Source: Actinomycetota bacterium (GTDB lineage Bacteria; Actinomycetota; Actinomycetes; S36-B12). Taken from it: a stretch of 64,000 bases of DNA. Below the pieces are notes generated by a model, which saw only the letters and a program-made list of their open reading frames with translations, was not told the origin of the DNA and did not search any database. Shown in pieces: positions 16,876 through 26,774 of the stretch; within the stretch, counting starts at the first letter, position 1, and every line of letters begins with the position of its first letter. The position numbers were made by a program, and so were the translations under genes. The stretch spans positions 228,534 to 292,533 of the forward strand of contig JADKGE010000006.1 of the NCBI GenBank assembly GCA_016717115.1, in the 5' to 3' direction.

Positions 16876-19551
16876 CTAGTGTCCCGTCCGCTCGCGGACG
16901 AGGGCCTCGATGGCGACGAAAGCCTCGGGCAGGCCGGCCGCGCGGGTGCCGCCGCCCTGGGCCACGTCGTCCTTGCCACCACCTCGGCCGTCGATGCTCG
17001 GTACGGCCGCCTGAAGGAGGGCCTTCGCCGTGATCCCGAGGGCGATCGCCTGGGGTGACGCCCCCGCGATGAGGGACACCTTGCCGTCGGACGTGGCGGC
17101 CCCCACGACGACGACGGGGATGTCGCTGCGGGCACGACCCTTGGCCTTGGTGAGCAGGTCGCGCAGGTCGCTCGCGCTCGTGCCGTCGGGTGCGGTGAAG
17201 GCCCACAGGCGAACCGGACCGATATCCCGGCCCTCCCCGATGATCCCGTCGAGATTGGTGGCCAGCTGGGCGCTGCGCACCTTCGCAAGATCCTTCTCGG
17301 CGTCCTTGAGCGCGGTGATCGTCCTCTCGACCCGTTCCACGAGCTGGTCCGCCGGAGCCTTGACGAGTTCCGAGAGGCGGCTGACGAGAACGTGCTCGCG
17401 AGCGAGGAACTGGTAAGCGTCGGCGCCGACCAGCGCCTCGACGCGCCGCACGCCCGCCCCGATCGAGCCCTCGGACAGGAACGTGACCACGCCGAGCTGC
17501 CCGGACCGCTGCGCGTGCGTGCCACCGCACAGCTCGTGCGCCCAGTCTCCGACGGAGACCACGCGCACGCGGTCACCGTACTTCTCGCCGAACAGCGCCA
17601 TGGCGCCCATCGCGCGGGCCTCGTCCTGCGACATCGTGTTGGCCGAGACGACGAGGTCCTCGATGAGGACCTCGTTCACGTGCTGCTCCACCTCACGCAG
17701 AACGGCCGGCGCCACCGGCGTCGGGCTCGGGAAGTCGAACCGGAGCCGGCCGGGAGAGTTCTCCGAGCCCATCTGAGTGGCGGTGTCTCCGAGCCGCTCC
17801 CGGAAGACCCGGTGGATCATGTGGGTCGCGGTGTGCGCTCGCGAGATCGCTCGGCGTCTGGCCGAGTCGACCACGCTGGTGACGGTCGCACCGGCCACGA
17901 GCTCCCCGTCAACGACCTCGCCGCGGTGGACGAACAGCCCGGTGAAGGGCGTCTGGACGTCGTAGACGTCGACAGTGGCGCCGTCGGAGCTCACGAGGCG
18001 ACCATGATCGCCCAGCTGCCCACCCGATTCGGCGTAGAACGGGGTCCGATCGAGGATGACCTCGACGTGGTCCCCGACGCGGGCCGCCGGCACGGTATCG
18101 CCGTCCTTGACGATGCCGATCACGTGCGACTCGCTGACCACCTCGCCGTAGCCCGTGAACGTCGTCATGCCACCGGCCTGCAGGATGTCGCGATAGGCGG
18201 TCGTGGCCGTGACGCCCGCCTTGCGCGCCTTCGAGTCCGCCTTGGCGCGTTCGCGCTGCTGCTTCATGAGGCGTCGGAAGCCGTCCTCATCGACGGACAG
18301 ACCCTGCTCGGCGGCCATCTCGAGGGTCAGGTCGATCGGGAACCCGTAGGTGTCGTGGAGCGCGAAGGCCTGCTCACCGGGCAACTCGGCCGTACCGCTG
18401 CTGCGCAGGCCCGCCACTGCCGTGTCGAAGATGGTCGTGCCCGTCTTGAGGGTCTGGAGGAAGGCCGCCTCCTCGCCGACGGCGATCTGGTGGATCCGGT
18501 TGGCCTCGTCGTTGAGCTCGGGGTACTGGGGGGCCATGCTCAGCACGGAGGAATCGACGAGTTCGCCCATCGTCGCGTCGTGGGCGCCGAGCAGGCGCAT
18601 CATCCGGATGGTGCGGCGCATGATGCGCCGCAGGACGTATCCGCGACCCTCGTTGCCCGGGATGACGCCATCGCCGATCAGGAAGGCGCACGTGCGCGCG
18701 TGATCCGCGACCACGCGCAGAGCGACATCGTCCCGCTCGTTCACGCCGTACCGGGCGCCGCTCAGCTCACTGGCCCGGTCGAGGATCAGCCGGGTCGTGT
18801 CGATCTCGTAGAGGTTGTCGACGCCCTGGAGGATCGTCGCCATGCGCTCCAGGCCCATGCCCGTGTCGATGTTCTTCGCCGGCAGCGGCGCACGGATGTC
18901 GAAGTCCTCCTTCGAGCGCACGGCGGAGAGCTCGTCCTGCATGAACACGAGGTTCCAGACCTCGAGGTAGCGGTCCTCGTCGACGACCGGGCCGCCCTCC
19001 AGACCATGCTCGGGGCCCCGGTCGTAGTAGATCTCCGAGCACGGACCACCGGGGCCGGGCACTCCCATCGACCAATAGTTGTCCTTGGGACCGCGCCGCT
19101 GGATGCGTTCGTACGGCAGGCCCGCGACGCGATGCCAGATCTCGATGGCCTCGTCGTCATCCTCGTAGACGGTCGCCCAGAGGCGATCCTCCGGGAAGCC
19201 GTAGCCACCGTCGTCGACCGGCCGGGTCAGGAGCTCCCACGCGAAGGGGATGGCCCCCTCCTTGAAGTAGTCGCCGAAGGAGAAGTTGCCGGCCATCTGG
19301 AAGAACGACGCGTGGCGGGTGGTCTTGCCCACCTCCTCGATGTCGAGTGTTCGCACGACCTTCTGAACGCTCGTGGCGCGGGCGTACGGCGGCGGGATCT
19401 CGCCGAGGAAGTAGGGCTTGAACGGGACCATGCCGGCATTGACGAACAGCAGGGTGGGATCGTCGAGCAGGAGGGACGCCGACGGAACCAGCTGGTGCCC
19501 TCGATCGGCGAAGTACCTCAGGAAACGGCTTCGGATCTCGGCGGAGTCCAC
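16876..19551 (-). CDS. alaS: Alanyl-tRNA synthetase
   Basis: 891-aa class II synthetase. Catalytic core from FLRYFADRGHQLVPSASLL with motif 2 around TRHASFFQMAGNFSFGDY. The editing domain has the zinc ligands HTATH (about residue 574) and CGGTH (about 673). A C-terminal DHHA1/C-Ala domain ends with a GGGKDDVAQGGG segment. GTG 19551 was selected because AAGGAG lies 9 nt upstream and VDSAEIRSRFL matches other AlaRS; the frame runs further upstream only as antisense over rarA. Confidence 0.97.
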   Translation of the reverse strand: MDSAEIRSRFLRYFADRGHQLVPSASLLLDDPTLLFVNAGMVPFKPYFLGEIPPPYARATSVQKVVRTLDIEEVGKTTRHASFFQMAGNFSFGDYFKEGAIPFAWELLTRPVDDGGYGFPEDRLWATVYEDDDEAIEIWHRVAGLPYERIQRRGPKDNYWSMGVPGPGGPCSEIYYDRGPEHGLEGGPVVDEDRYLEVWNLVFMQDELSAVRSKEDFDIRAPLPAKNIDTGMGLERMATILQGVDNLYEIDTTRLILDRASELSGARYGVNERDDVALRVVADHARTCAFLIGDGVIPGNEGRGYVLRRIMRRTIRMMRLLGAHDATMGELVDSSVLSMAPQYPELNDEANRIHQIAVGEEAAFLQTLKTGTTIFDTAVAGLRSSGTAELPGEQAFALHDTYGFPIDLTLEMAAEQGLSVDEDGFRRLMKQQRERAKADSKARKAGVTATTAYRDILQAGGMTTFTGYGEVVSESHVIGIVKDGDTVPAARVGDHVEVILDRTPFYAESGGQLGDHGRLVSSDGATVDVYDVQTPFTGLFVHRGEVVDGELVAGATVTSVVDSARRRAISRAHTATHMIHRVFRERLGDTATQMGSENSPGRLRFDFPSPTPVAPAVLREVEQHVNEVLIEDLVVSANTMSQDEARAMGAMALFGEKYGDRVRVVSVGDWAHELCGGTHAQRSGQLGVVTFLSEGSIGAGVRRVEALVGADAYQFLAREHVLVSRLSELVKAPADQLVERVERTITALKDAEKDLAKVRSAQLATNLDGIIGEGRDIGPVRLWAFTAPDGTSASDLRDLLTKAKGRARSDIPVVVVGAATSDGKVSLIAGASPQAIALGITAKALLQAAVPSIDGRGGGKDDVAQGGGTRAAGLPEAFVAIEALVRERTGH

Positions 19552-19553
19552 GA

Positions 19554-19814
19554 CTACTCTCCTTGCTGGTCTTGGCGTGACTTCAGGACGCGGGCGGCGG
19601 CGTCGCCGGGCGCTCGGGCCGCCTCGGACCGTCGTGCGACGGCCGACGAGGCCAGGGCGCGAGCGCTGGCCACGGCTCCCGCTGCCGACGCTCCGGCCTG
19701 CTGCGCGCTCAGCACTACCCCACGCTCGCGTGCGTCCGCCAGGACCTGCTGGCCGCGCCGATAGGCGAAGATCCCGCCCGCCGCCCCTACTGCCACCCAC
19801 ACGATCCTGCGCAT
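19554..19814 (-). CDS. Small membrane-anchored protein, DUF6167-like
   Basis: 86 aa beginning MRRIVWVAVGAAGGIFAYRRGQ, one N-terminal hydrophobic helix followed by an Ala/Arg-rich, probably helical cytoplasmic tail. A protein of this size and type between rarA and alaS is usual in actinobacteria (DUF6167 as I recall it). No catalytic motif. Ends 2 nt before the alaS start and begins 11 nt after rarA, so it is cotranscribed. Confidence 0.7.
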   Translation of the reverse strand: MRRIVWVAVGAAGGIFAYRRGQQVLADARERGVVLSAQQAGASAAGAVASARALASSAVARRSEAARAPGDAAARVLKSRQDQQGE

Positions 19815-19825
19815 GGTGCCCAACC

Positions 19826-21163
19826 CTAACGGTCGCGGTCGCGGCGCAGTTCGCGCAGCCGGGCCGCGATGTCCCCCCACGCGGCCTCGGCTCCATGCGT
19901 ACTGGGCCGGTAGTACGTGCGCCCCACGAGCTCATCGGGCAGATACTCCTGGGCGGCGACGCCACCGGGCACGTCGTGCGGATACACGTAACCGCGACCG
20001 TGGCCGAGGGCGGCCGCACCGGGGTAGTGCCCGTCGCGCAGGTGCGCGGGGACCCGGCCGATGCCCCCGGCCCGAACGTCCGCCGTCGCGGCACCGAGCC
20101 CCACGACGACGGCATTCGACTTCGGGGCCAGGGCAGCGTGGATGGTGGCGTGCGCCAGGATGATGGCCGCTTCCGGCATGCCGACCATCGCGACCGCCTG
20201 AGCCGCCGCGACGGCCGTCTGCAGCACGCTCGGTTCGGCCATGCCGATGTCCTCGCTGGCCGCGATCATGAGGCGTCTCGCCACGAACCTCGGATCCTCG
20301 CCGGCCTCGAGCATGCGGGCCAGGTAGTGCAGGGCGGCGTCGGGATCACTTCCCCGAATGCTCTTGATGAAGGCGCTGATCACGTCGTAGTGCTGGTCGC
20401 CGTCCTTGTCGTAGATCACTGCCGCCTGCTGCACCGCGCGCTCGGCATCGGCCAGCGTGACCACCACCGAGCCCTCGCCGGTGGCGCTCGACGACATAGC
20501 GGCCGCATCGAGTCCGGTCAGCGCCCTGCGTGCATCGCCGTTCGCGGTGCGCACGAGATGCGCGAGCGCGTCGTCCTCGATCACCACCGTGCCGCCCAGA
20601 CCGCGGGGGTCCTCGATCGCGCGGCGGAGAAGCTCCTCGACGTGAACGTTGGTCAACGGGGAGAGCGACACCATGACGCTGCGCGACAGCAGCGGGGCGA
20701 TGACGGAGAAGCTCGGATTCTCGGTGGTGGCCGCGATGAGGGTGACCCAGCCGTTCTCGACGGCGGGGAGCAGGGCGTCCTGCTGGCTCTTGCTGAAGCG
20801 ATGGACCTCGTCGATGAAGAGAACCGTTCCCCTGCCCTGCATCGACAGGTTGTCACGGGCGCGCTCGATCACGGCCCGCACGTCCTTGACCCCGGCCGTC
20901 ACCGCGGAGAGCTCGACGAACGCGCGGCCGCTCCCGGCGGACAGCAGGGAGGCCAGGGTCGTCTTCCCGGTGCCGGGTGGTCCCCACAGGATGACGGAGA
21001 CCACGGGCGAGTCGCCCGGGGCGGTGAGCAACGTTCGCAGGGGCGACCCGGGAGCCAGGGCGGAGTCCTGGCCCACGACCTCGTCGAGGCTGCGCGGGCG
21101 CATGCGCACCGCCAGCGGTGCCGACGAGCGCGAACTCGCCAGGCCGTCGTCGAACAGGGTCAT
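19826..21163 (-). CDS. rarA: Replication-associated recombination protein RarA (MgsA) AAA+ ATPase
   Basis: 445-aa clamp-loader-like AAA+ protein acting at stalled forks. Walker A GPPGTGKT at 61-68, Walker B LFIDEVHRF at 115-123, sensor I ATTENPSF, then the C-terminal MgsA tetramerisation domain (IYDKDGDQHYDVISAFIKSIRGSDPDAALHYL read in parts). Ends in an Arg-rich tail. Normal length for the family. Confidence 0.95.
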   Translation of the reverse strand: MTLFDDGLASSRSSAPLAVRMRPRSLDEVVGQDSALAPGSPLRTLLTAPGDSPVVSVILWGPPGTGKTTLASLLSAGSGRAFVELSAVTAGVKDVRAVIERARDNLSMQGRGTVLFIDEVHRFSKSQQDALLPAVENGWVTLIAATTENPSFSVIAPLLSRSVMVSLSPLTNVHVEELLRRAIEDPRGLGGTVVIEDDALAHLVRTANGDARRALTGLDAAAMSSSATGEGSVVVTLADAERAVQQAAVIYDKDGDQHYDVISAFIKSIRGSDPDAALHYLARMLEAGEDPRFVARRLMIAASEDIGMAEPSVLQTAVAAAQAVAMVGMPEAAIILAHATIHAALAPKSNAVVVGLGAATADVRAGGIGRVPAHLRDGHYPGAAALGHGRGYVYPHDVPGGVAAQEYLPDELVGRTYYRPSTHGAEAAWGDIAARLRELRRDRDR

Positions 21164-21172
21164 GCCTGCACC

Positions 21173-21910
21173 CTAGGACCGATCGGGGTGAAGAAGTCCC
21201 GAGCGGTAGGTGCCCGCCTCGGAGAAGCCCAGCTTCCCGTAGGTGCGCCTGCCGGACTCGTTGGCCGCGTACATCTCCAGGTAGATCACGGGCACGCCGT
21301 CGGCACAGGCTCGCTGCATCAACCGCAGGCAGGCGCGACCAGCCAGCCCGCGTCCCCTCACCTCGGGGATGGTGCAGACGCTCACCAGATGGGCGGCACC
21401 GTTCGATCGGCGACGCTCGGCGGCCACCGCGAGGACGCGGTCGCCTTCGACCACGCCGGCCCAGCGGTGTACCCGCGGGTCCCCGGCGAACGCCTCGGCG
21501 GACCACGAGTGCGCGAGCACGACGTCGATCCGCGGGTCATGGGGGTCGAGGTCGACGGCGGCCGATGGGTCACGCGGCACGTGCTCAGGTTCGATGAACC
21601 ACGGCGACCAGTGGCCCGGGGAAGGGCTGGTCAGCCGTGCGGGCAGGGCCGTGAACGCCCGATCGGGAACCGTCACCCCGTCGAGGGCCGCGACGGCGTC
21701 GAGCCGCTCGATCAGGCGGGCGACCCGGGCCGGGTCGCCGCCCAGCGCCGTGCCCCACAGCTCCGTGCCGGACTCCGAACGCCGGGTCCATCCGACGTGG
21801 TCGCCGTCGACGGCGACCGCGAGGGTCTCCTCGGGGTCGACCCGCCAGCGGACGAACGGATCAGTCGGTCTCGCCGCCAGCAGGTGCCTTGGCGTCAGCC
21901 GGCTGTGCAT
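21173..21910 (-). CDS. GNAT-family N-acetyltransferase
   Basis: 245 aa. A C-terminal GNAT fold is visible: strand LVSVCTIPEVRGRGLAGRACL with the acetyl-CoA pyrophosphate loop R-G-R-G-L-A, then VIYLEMYAANESGRRTYGKLGF. The N-terminal half (1-110) is less recognisable. Acceptor unknown. The start at ATG 21910 lies inside aspS with a 50-nt overlap; no later credible start was found before the conserved region, so either the overlap is real or the N-terminus is shorter. Nine nt separate it from rarA. Confidence 0.8.
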   Translation of the reverse strand: MHSRLTPRHLLAARPTDPFVRWRVDPEETLAVAVDGDHVGWTRRSESGTELWGTALGGDPARVARLIERLDAVAALDGVTVPDRAFTALPARLTSPSPGHWSPWFIEPEHVPRDPSAAVDLDPHDPRIDVVLAHSWSAEAFAGDPRVHRWAGVVEGDRVLAVAAERRRSNGAAHLVSVCTIPEVRGRGLAGRACLRLMQRACADGVPVIYLEMYAANESGRRTYGKLGFSEAGTYRSGLLHPDRS

Positions 21911-23630
21911 CGATCCCCGCCTCCTTGCGCTGCTGGGGCGTGATGGGGGTGGGCGCGCCGGTCAGCGGATCCTGCCCGCCTCCGGACTTCGGGAAGGCGA
22001 TGACGTCGCGGATCGACGGAACACCGGCCAGCAGCATGCACATGCGGTCCCAGCCGATGGCGATGCCGCCGTGCGGAGGCGGCCCGAACGCGAAGGCGTC
22101 GAGCAGGAAGCCGAACTTGCCCCGAGCCTCCTCCTCGCTCATACCCAGCATGTCGAAGACGCGCCTCTGCACGTCTGCCTGATGGATACGGATCGACCCG
22201 CCACCGATCTCGTTCCCGTTGCACACGATGTCGTAGGCGTAGGCGAGCGCCTCTCCGGGCGCGTCCTCGAACCGGTCGAGCCAGTCGGCGTTGGGCGACG
22301 TGAACGGGTGGTGCACCGCCGTCCAGCCCATGCTGCCGTCGTCCAGCTCGATCTCCTCGAACATCGGGGCGTCCACGATCCACACGAACGACCAGGCGGA
22401 CTCGTCGATGAGGCCTAGGCGTTTGGCGACCTCCAGCCGGGTAGCGCCGAGCAGGGCGCGGGCGTCGGAGGCCTTCCCCGCCCCGAAGAAGACGCAGTCC
22501 CCCGGCTTCGCTCCGGTCGCCTCGACCAACCCGGCGACCTCCGCCTCACTGAGGTTCTTCGCCACTGGCCCGCCGAGGGCGCCATCGTCGGCCACCGTGA
22601 CGTACGCAAGGCCCTTCGCCCCGCGCTGCTTGGCCCACTCCTGCCAGGCATCGAAGCCCTTGCGTGGCTGGCTCGCACCGCCGGGCATGACCACCGCGCC
22701 GACGTAGTCCGCCTGGAACACCCGGAACGGAGTGTCGGCGAAGTAGTCGGTCATGTCGACCAGTTCGAGGTCGAAGCGCAGGTCCGGCTTGTCGCTGCCG
22801 TATCGCCGCATGGCCTCGGCGTACGTCATCCGTGGGATCTCGCCGATCTGATAGCCGAGGACCCCGTTCCAGACCGCCCGAATAACGGCCTCGCCGACCT
22901 CGATGACGTCCTCCTGCTCAACGAAGGACATCTCAACGTCGAGCTGCGTGAACTCGGGCTGACGGTCGGCTCGGAAGTCCTCGTCGCGATAGCACCGGGC
23001 GATCTGGAAGTAGCGCTCCATGCCGCCCACCATGAGGAGCTGCTTGAACAGCTGTGGGGACTGCGGCAGCGCGAACCACGAGCCAGGGGCGAGCCGCGCG
23101 GGCACGAGGAAGTCGCGCGCACCCTCAGGCGTGGACGCGGTGAGGGTCGGCGTCTCGATCTCGACGAAGTGACGCGCCAGAAGGACGTCACGCGCCAGCT
23201 GGTTCACCTTCGACCGCATCCGCAGCGCGTCGCCGGTGGCCGACCGCCTCATGTCCAGGTACCGGTACTTCAGTCGGATCTCGTCGTTGACGGCCACCCT
23301 GTCGTCGATCGGGAAGGGCAGCGGCGCGGCCACGGACAAGATGACCAGGTCGTCGGCCATGACCTCGACGGCGCCGGTGGCCAGATCCGGGTTCTCGTTG
23401 CCTTCGGGCCGCAGCTCGACCGTGCCGACGACCTTGATGCAGAACTCGTCGCGCAGCGGGTGCGCCACGGAGGGGTCGCGCACGACCACCTGGACGATGC
23501 CGCTGGCATCGCGCAGGTCGAGGAAGGCGACACCGCCATGATCCCGTCGGCTGGCCACCCATCCGGCCAGCGTCACCTGCTGGCCCGCGTCGTCGGGTCG
23601 CAGCGTTCCGGCCTCGTGCGTGCGGATCAC
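21861..23630 (-). CDS. aspS: Aspartyl-tRNA synthetase
   Basis: 589-aa bacterial-type class IIb synthetase. N-terminal OB-fold (VTLAGWVASRRDHGGVAFLDLRDASGIVQVV read in parts), class II motif 2 (CYRDEDFRADRQPEFTQLD), bacterial insertion domain, motif 3 (GIAIGWDRMCMLLAG). No AsnRS or GatCAB is seen here, so discriminating versus non-discriminating use cannot be judged. Overlaps hisS by 4 nt. Confidence 0.97.
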   Translation of the reverse strand: MIRTHEAGTLRPDDAGQQVTLAGWVASRRDHGGVAFLDLRDASGIVQVVVRDPSVAHPLRDEFCIKVVGTVELRPEGNENPDLATGAVEVMADDLVILSVAAPLPFPIDDRVAVNDEIRLKYRYLDMRRSATGDALRMRSKVNQLARDVLLARHFVEIETPTLTASTPEGARDFLVPARLAPGSWFALPQSPQLFKQLLMVGGMERYFQIARCYRDEDFRADRQPEFTQLDVEMSFVEQEDVIEVGEAVIRAVWNGVLGYQIGEIPRMTYAEAMRRYGSDKPDLRFDLELVDMTDYFADTPFRVFQADYVGAVVMPGGASQPRKGFDAWQEWAKQRGAKGLAYVTVADDGALGGPVAKNLSEAEVAGLVEATGAKPGDCVFFGAGKASDARALLGATRLEVAKRLGLIDESAWSFVWIVDAPMFEEIELDDGSMGWTAVHHPFTSPNADWLDRFEDAPGEALAYAYDIVCNGNEIGGGSIRIHQADVQRRVFDMLGMSEEEARGKFGFLLDAFAFGPPPHGGIAIGWDRMCMLLAGVPSIRDVIAFPKSGGGQDPLTGAPTPITPQQRKEAGIDAQPADAKAPAGGETD

Positions 23631-24970
23631 GGTGATTCCTCCAGGTGGGCGGTCGGGCGGACGGTCGGGTAGAGATCCTCTGTTGGCGGGTTCCAGCTGG
23701 CCGGATCGGCCGGCTGCTGCTCGCCGGACCGGATGTCCTTCACGCTGTGGCCCGCGTCGTCAGGGAACCACACGTAGGGGATGCCGCGTCGGTCGGCATG
23801 CCTGATCTGCTTGCCGAACTTGTCTGCTCGGGGCGCCACCTCGCACGGGATGCCGCGAGCGCGGAGGACATGGGCAACCGCGTCGCTACCGGGCCTATCG
23901 GCCTCGTCGACGACCGCGACCAGCACCGCCGACGGAACCGAGCGCGACACCGTCACGAGGTCGCGACCCAGGAGCGCCGACACCAGGCGGGTGACGCCCA
24001 GCGAGATGCCCACGCCCGGATAGGACTGCCGGCCGTCCGTGGCCAGCGAGTCGTAGCGGCCACCGGATGCGATCGACCCGAAGGACTCGAATCCGACGAG
24101 CTGCGTCTCGTAGACGGTGCCGGTGTAGTAGTCCAGGCCACGGGCGATCCTGAGGTCCGCCACGATCGCGCCGGGCAGGTGCCTGCTTGCGGAGGACACG
24201 ACCTGGGCGAGCTCGTCCAGTCCCTCGTCGAGCAGGTCGTTTCGGACACCGAGCGCGCGCACCCGCTCCACGAACGACGTGTCCGGCGTGCGGATCGCGG
24301 CCAGCTGCAGGCAGGCGTCGGCGGACTCCACACTCAGGCCGGCGTCAGAGACCAGGAGCGCTGCGACCTTCGCCGCACCGATCTTGTCCAGCTTGTCGAC
24401 GTTGCGCAGGACGGCGGCCGGATCGTCGGCCCCGACGCCGGTGAAGAAGCCCTCGGCCAGCTTGCGGTTGTTGACCTGCACGATGGCCCTAGGGATCGGG
24501 AGCTCGGCGAGGAGGGTGGCCATGACCACGGCCATCTCGACGTCGTGGTGGAAAGCCAGCGCATCCCGGTCGATGACGTCGATATCCGCCTGCGTGAACT
24601 CGCGGAACCGACCCTCCTGCGGTCGCTCGCCGCGCCAGGACTCCTGGATCTGGTACCGGCGGAACGGGAACTCCAGGTGCCCGGCGTTCTCGAGCACATA
24701 GCGAGCGAACGGCACGGTGAGGTCGAAGTGCAGTCCCAGTCCCGCATCGGACTCGCCCTCGGCAGCCTGCATCCGACGAAGGAGGTAGACCTCCTTGTCG
24801 ATCTCGCCCTTGCGCTGCATCTGCTCGACCGGCTCGACCGATCGGGTCTCGAGGGACCCGAAGCCGTGCAGCTCGAAGACCCGACGCGCCGTGTCGAGGA
24901 CGCGGAGCTCGGCGATGCGCCCCTCGGGCAGCCACTCCGGGAAGCCGGAGAGCTTGGTCACTTTCGCCAC
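23627..24970 (-). CDS. hisS: Histidyl-tRNA synthetase
   Basis: 447-aa class II synthetase. Motif 2 region FRRYQIQESWRGERPQEGRFREFTQADID (in parts), the histidine-specific RGLDYYTGTVYE and SGGRYDSL segments, and a C-terminal anticodon-binding domain. Start ATG 24970 lies 2 nt after the MBL gene stop. The length is nearer to longer actinobacterial forms than to the 424-aa E. coli enzyme. Confidence 0.96.
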   Translation of the reverse strand: MAKVTKLSGFPEWLPEGRIAELRVLDTARRVFELHGFGSLETRSVEPVEQMQRKGEIDKEVYLLRRMQAAEGESDAGLGLHFDLTVPFARYVLENAGHLEFPFRRYQIQESWRGERPQEGRFREFTQADIDVIDRDALAFHHDVEMAVVMATLLAELPIPRAIVQVNNRKLAEGFFTGVGADDPAAVLRNVDKLDKIGAAKVAALLVSDAGLSVESADACLQLAAIRTPDTSFVERVRALGVRNDLLDEGLDELAQVVSSASRHLPGAIVADLRIARGLDYYTGTVYETQLVGFESFGSIASGGRYDSLATDGRQSYPGVGISLGVTRLVSALLGRDLVTVSRSVPSAVLVAVVDEADRPGSDAVAHVLRARGIPCEVAPRADKFGKQIRHADRRGIPYVWFPDDAGHSVKDIRSGEQQPADPASWNPPTEDLYPTVRPTAHLEESP

Positions 24971-24972
24971 GA

Positions 24973-25671
24973 CTACATCCCCTTCGGGTTGCGCGCGACG
25001 TCGTCTCCGCCGATGACCTCGCGAAGGAAGGGGTTCGACAGGCGCTCGGCACCGATCGTGGTCTGTGGCCCATGCCCGGGCAGGACGGTCATGTGGTCGG
25101 GGGCGGGCACGATCACGCGGCGCAGCGAGTCGATCATCAGGTGGTGATCCCCACCGGGTAGGTCCGTGCGACCGATGGACCCCGCGAACAGGACGTCGCC
25201 GCTGAACATGACCTCGCCCACCTCGAAGACCGACGACCCCTCGGTGTGGCCCGGCGCGTGCCGCACGACGAACGTCATCCCCACGAGGTCGAGGGCCTGC
25301 TCGTCCTCGAGAAGCCGCACGTCGCTCGGCTCGGTGAGCTCGAGGGAGTTCTTGGTCATCGCCAGCAACTGGTCGCGGGCTGCAGCGATGCTCGAGCCCG
25401 CCGGGTCGACGAGGCGATACCGGTCATCGACGTGGATGAGGGCCGGGATCTCGAACTCGGCCGACAGGGGGGCCACGGACCACACGTGATCGATATGCCC
25501 ATGGGTGAGCAGCACGGCGGCGGGCACGAGCCGGTGCTCGCGGATGATCTCGTGCACCCCATCGATCGACTGCTGGCCCGGGTCGATGATGACGCAGGGC
25601 TCACCCGCCCCCGCTGCCACGACGTAGCAGTTCGTCGCCCACGAACCGGCGGGGAACCCGGCAATCAGCAC
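24973..25671 (-). CDS. MBL-fold metallohydrolase, glyoxalase II-like
   Basis: 232 aa with the metallo-beta-lactamase motif THGHIDH (His57, His59, Asp61, His62), a further metal His in HAPGHTEGS, Asp in FSGDVLF and His in LPGHGPQT. This is the glyoxalase II/hydroxyacylglutathione-hydrolase-like branch; thiol-ester or other substrates are possible. A gene of this kind before hisS-aspS is common in actinobacteria. It is the first gene of the 16-kb minus-strand run and diverges from the cyclophilin gene across a 147-nt promoter region. Confidence 0.88.
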   Translation of the reverse strand: MLIAGFPAGSWATNCYVVAAGAGEPCVIIDPGQQSIDGVHEIIREHRLVPAAVLLTHGHIDHVWSVAPLSAEFEIPALIHVDDRYRLVDPAGSSIAAARDQLLAMTKNSLELTEPSDVRLLEDEQALDLVGMTFVVRHAPGHTEGSSVFEVGEVMFSGDVLFAGSIGRTDLPGGDHHLMIDSLRRVIVPAPDHMTVLPGHGPQTTIGAERLSNPFLREVIGGDDVARNPKGM

Positions 25672-25818
25672 GTCTGGCCTCTCGGTCGCAATGAGGGATC
25701 CAGCCTACTGGTCGTCTCACCGCAGCCCTGACGACCCGAACGAAGGGCCCCGCATAGACTCACCCCGCTATCTCCGGGTGACGGTCCGTCCTCCCGTGGC
25801 GGACGAGAAGGGGTGTTC

Positions 25819-26691
25819 ATGTCCGGCAACAAGCGGCAGCGCGAGCTGGCCCGTGCCAAGTACGAGCGTCAGCAGGCACGGCGGAGCACCAAGGTCAGCA
25901 AGCAGCGGCGCAACCAGCGGATCGTCGCTGCCGTCGTGGTCGTGGCCCTCGTCCTGGGCACCACGGCCTGGATCGTCCTGAGCAACCAGTCGGGAGCCGC
26001 CGACGTCCAGGCCATCGCCTCGGCCCTGCCGAACGCGAGCCCGTCGTCGAGCGCCTCGGCAGCGGCCAGCCCGGCGTCAACGACCGCGTCGGGCGCCGCG
26101 AGCCCCAGTGCCGGCGCGGCCAGCGCCGTGCCCGCCGCCCTCAACTGCCGCGAGCCTGGCACCCCACGCCCCGACGACAAGACCTATACCGAGGCGGGAA
26201 CCTCGGCCGGGGCCACGAGCATCACCTTTGCCACCAACTGCGGCGACATCGTCGTCGAGCTCAATCCGGCCGCCGCGGCCACCGTCGCCAGCGAGGCGTT
26301 CCTCGCCGCTGACGGCTTCTACGACAACACCACCTGCCACCGCCTCACCACGTCCGGCATCTACGTCCTTCAGTGCGGCGATCCCAAGGGCGACGGCAGC
26401 GGAGGACCCGGCTACAGCGTGCCGGACGAGAACCTGCCAGCAGACGGTGAGAACAACTACCCCGCCGGAACCGTTGCCATGGCCAATGCCGGACCCGGCA
26501 CCGCAGGCTCGCAGTTCTTCATCGTGTACGCGGACACCACCCTCCCGGGCGACTACACGGTGTGGGGCACCGTCACCTCGGGTCTGGACATCGTCCAGGA
26601 GGTCGCATCAGGAGGCGTGGCCGACGGCAGCACCGACGGCTCGCCCATGCAGCCGGTGTTTATCGAATCGGCAACGGTCCAGGCGAATTAG
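25819..26691 (+). CDS. Membrane-anchored cyclophilin-type peptidyl-prolyl isomerase
   Basis: 290 aa. Basic cytoplasmic N-terminus, one transmembrane helix (about 34-55), an Ala/Ser/Pro linker (about 65-110), then an extracytoplasmic cyclophilin domain with FATNCGDIVVEL, the catalytic-Arg segment CHRLTTSG, GSQFFIVY and the NYPAGTVAMANAGPGT loop. Start ATG 25819 has GAAGGGG 5 nt upstream; GTG 25813 is too close to it. Family role: folding of exported proteins. Confidence 0.92.
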   Translation: MSGNKRQRELARAKYERQQARRSTKVSKQRRNQRIVAAVVVVALVLGTTAWIVLSNQSGAADVQAIASALPNASPSSSASAAASPASTTASGAASPSAGAASAVPAALNCREPGTPRPDDKTYTEAGTSAGATSITFATNCGDIVVELNPAAAATVASEAFLAADGFYDNTTCHRLTTSGIYVLQCGDPKGDGSGGPGYSVPDENLPADGENNYPAGTVAMANAGPGTAGSQFFIVYADTTLPGDYTVWGTVTSGLDIVQEVASGGVADGSTDGSPMQPVFIESATVQAN

Positions 26692-26774
26692 TGGCTCAGG
26701 CTAGGGTGTTGGCACCACAGTGGTGCGATGCGCGGACCCGTCAGGGACCCCGCAGCAGGAAAGCAGGTTGACGT

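Noticed and set aside
17392..19764. A 790-aa plus-strand open frame
   Set aside because: Exactly antisense to alaS, with no ribosome-binding site and the composition of a high-GC shadow frame. The same holds for long frames at 19418-21943, 23645-25147, 28095-30056, 30460-32490 and 46975-48510.
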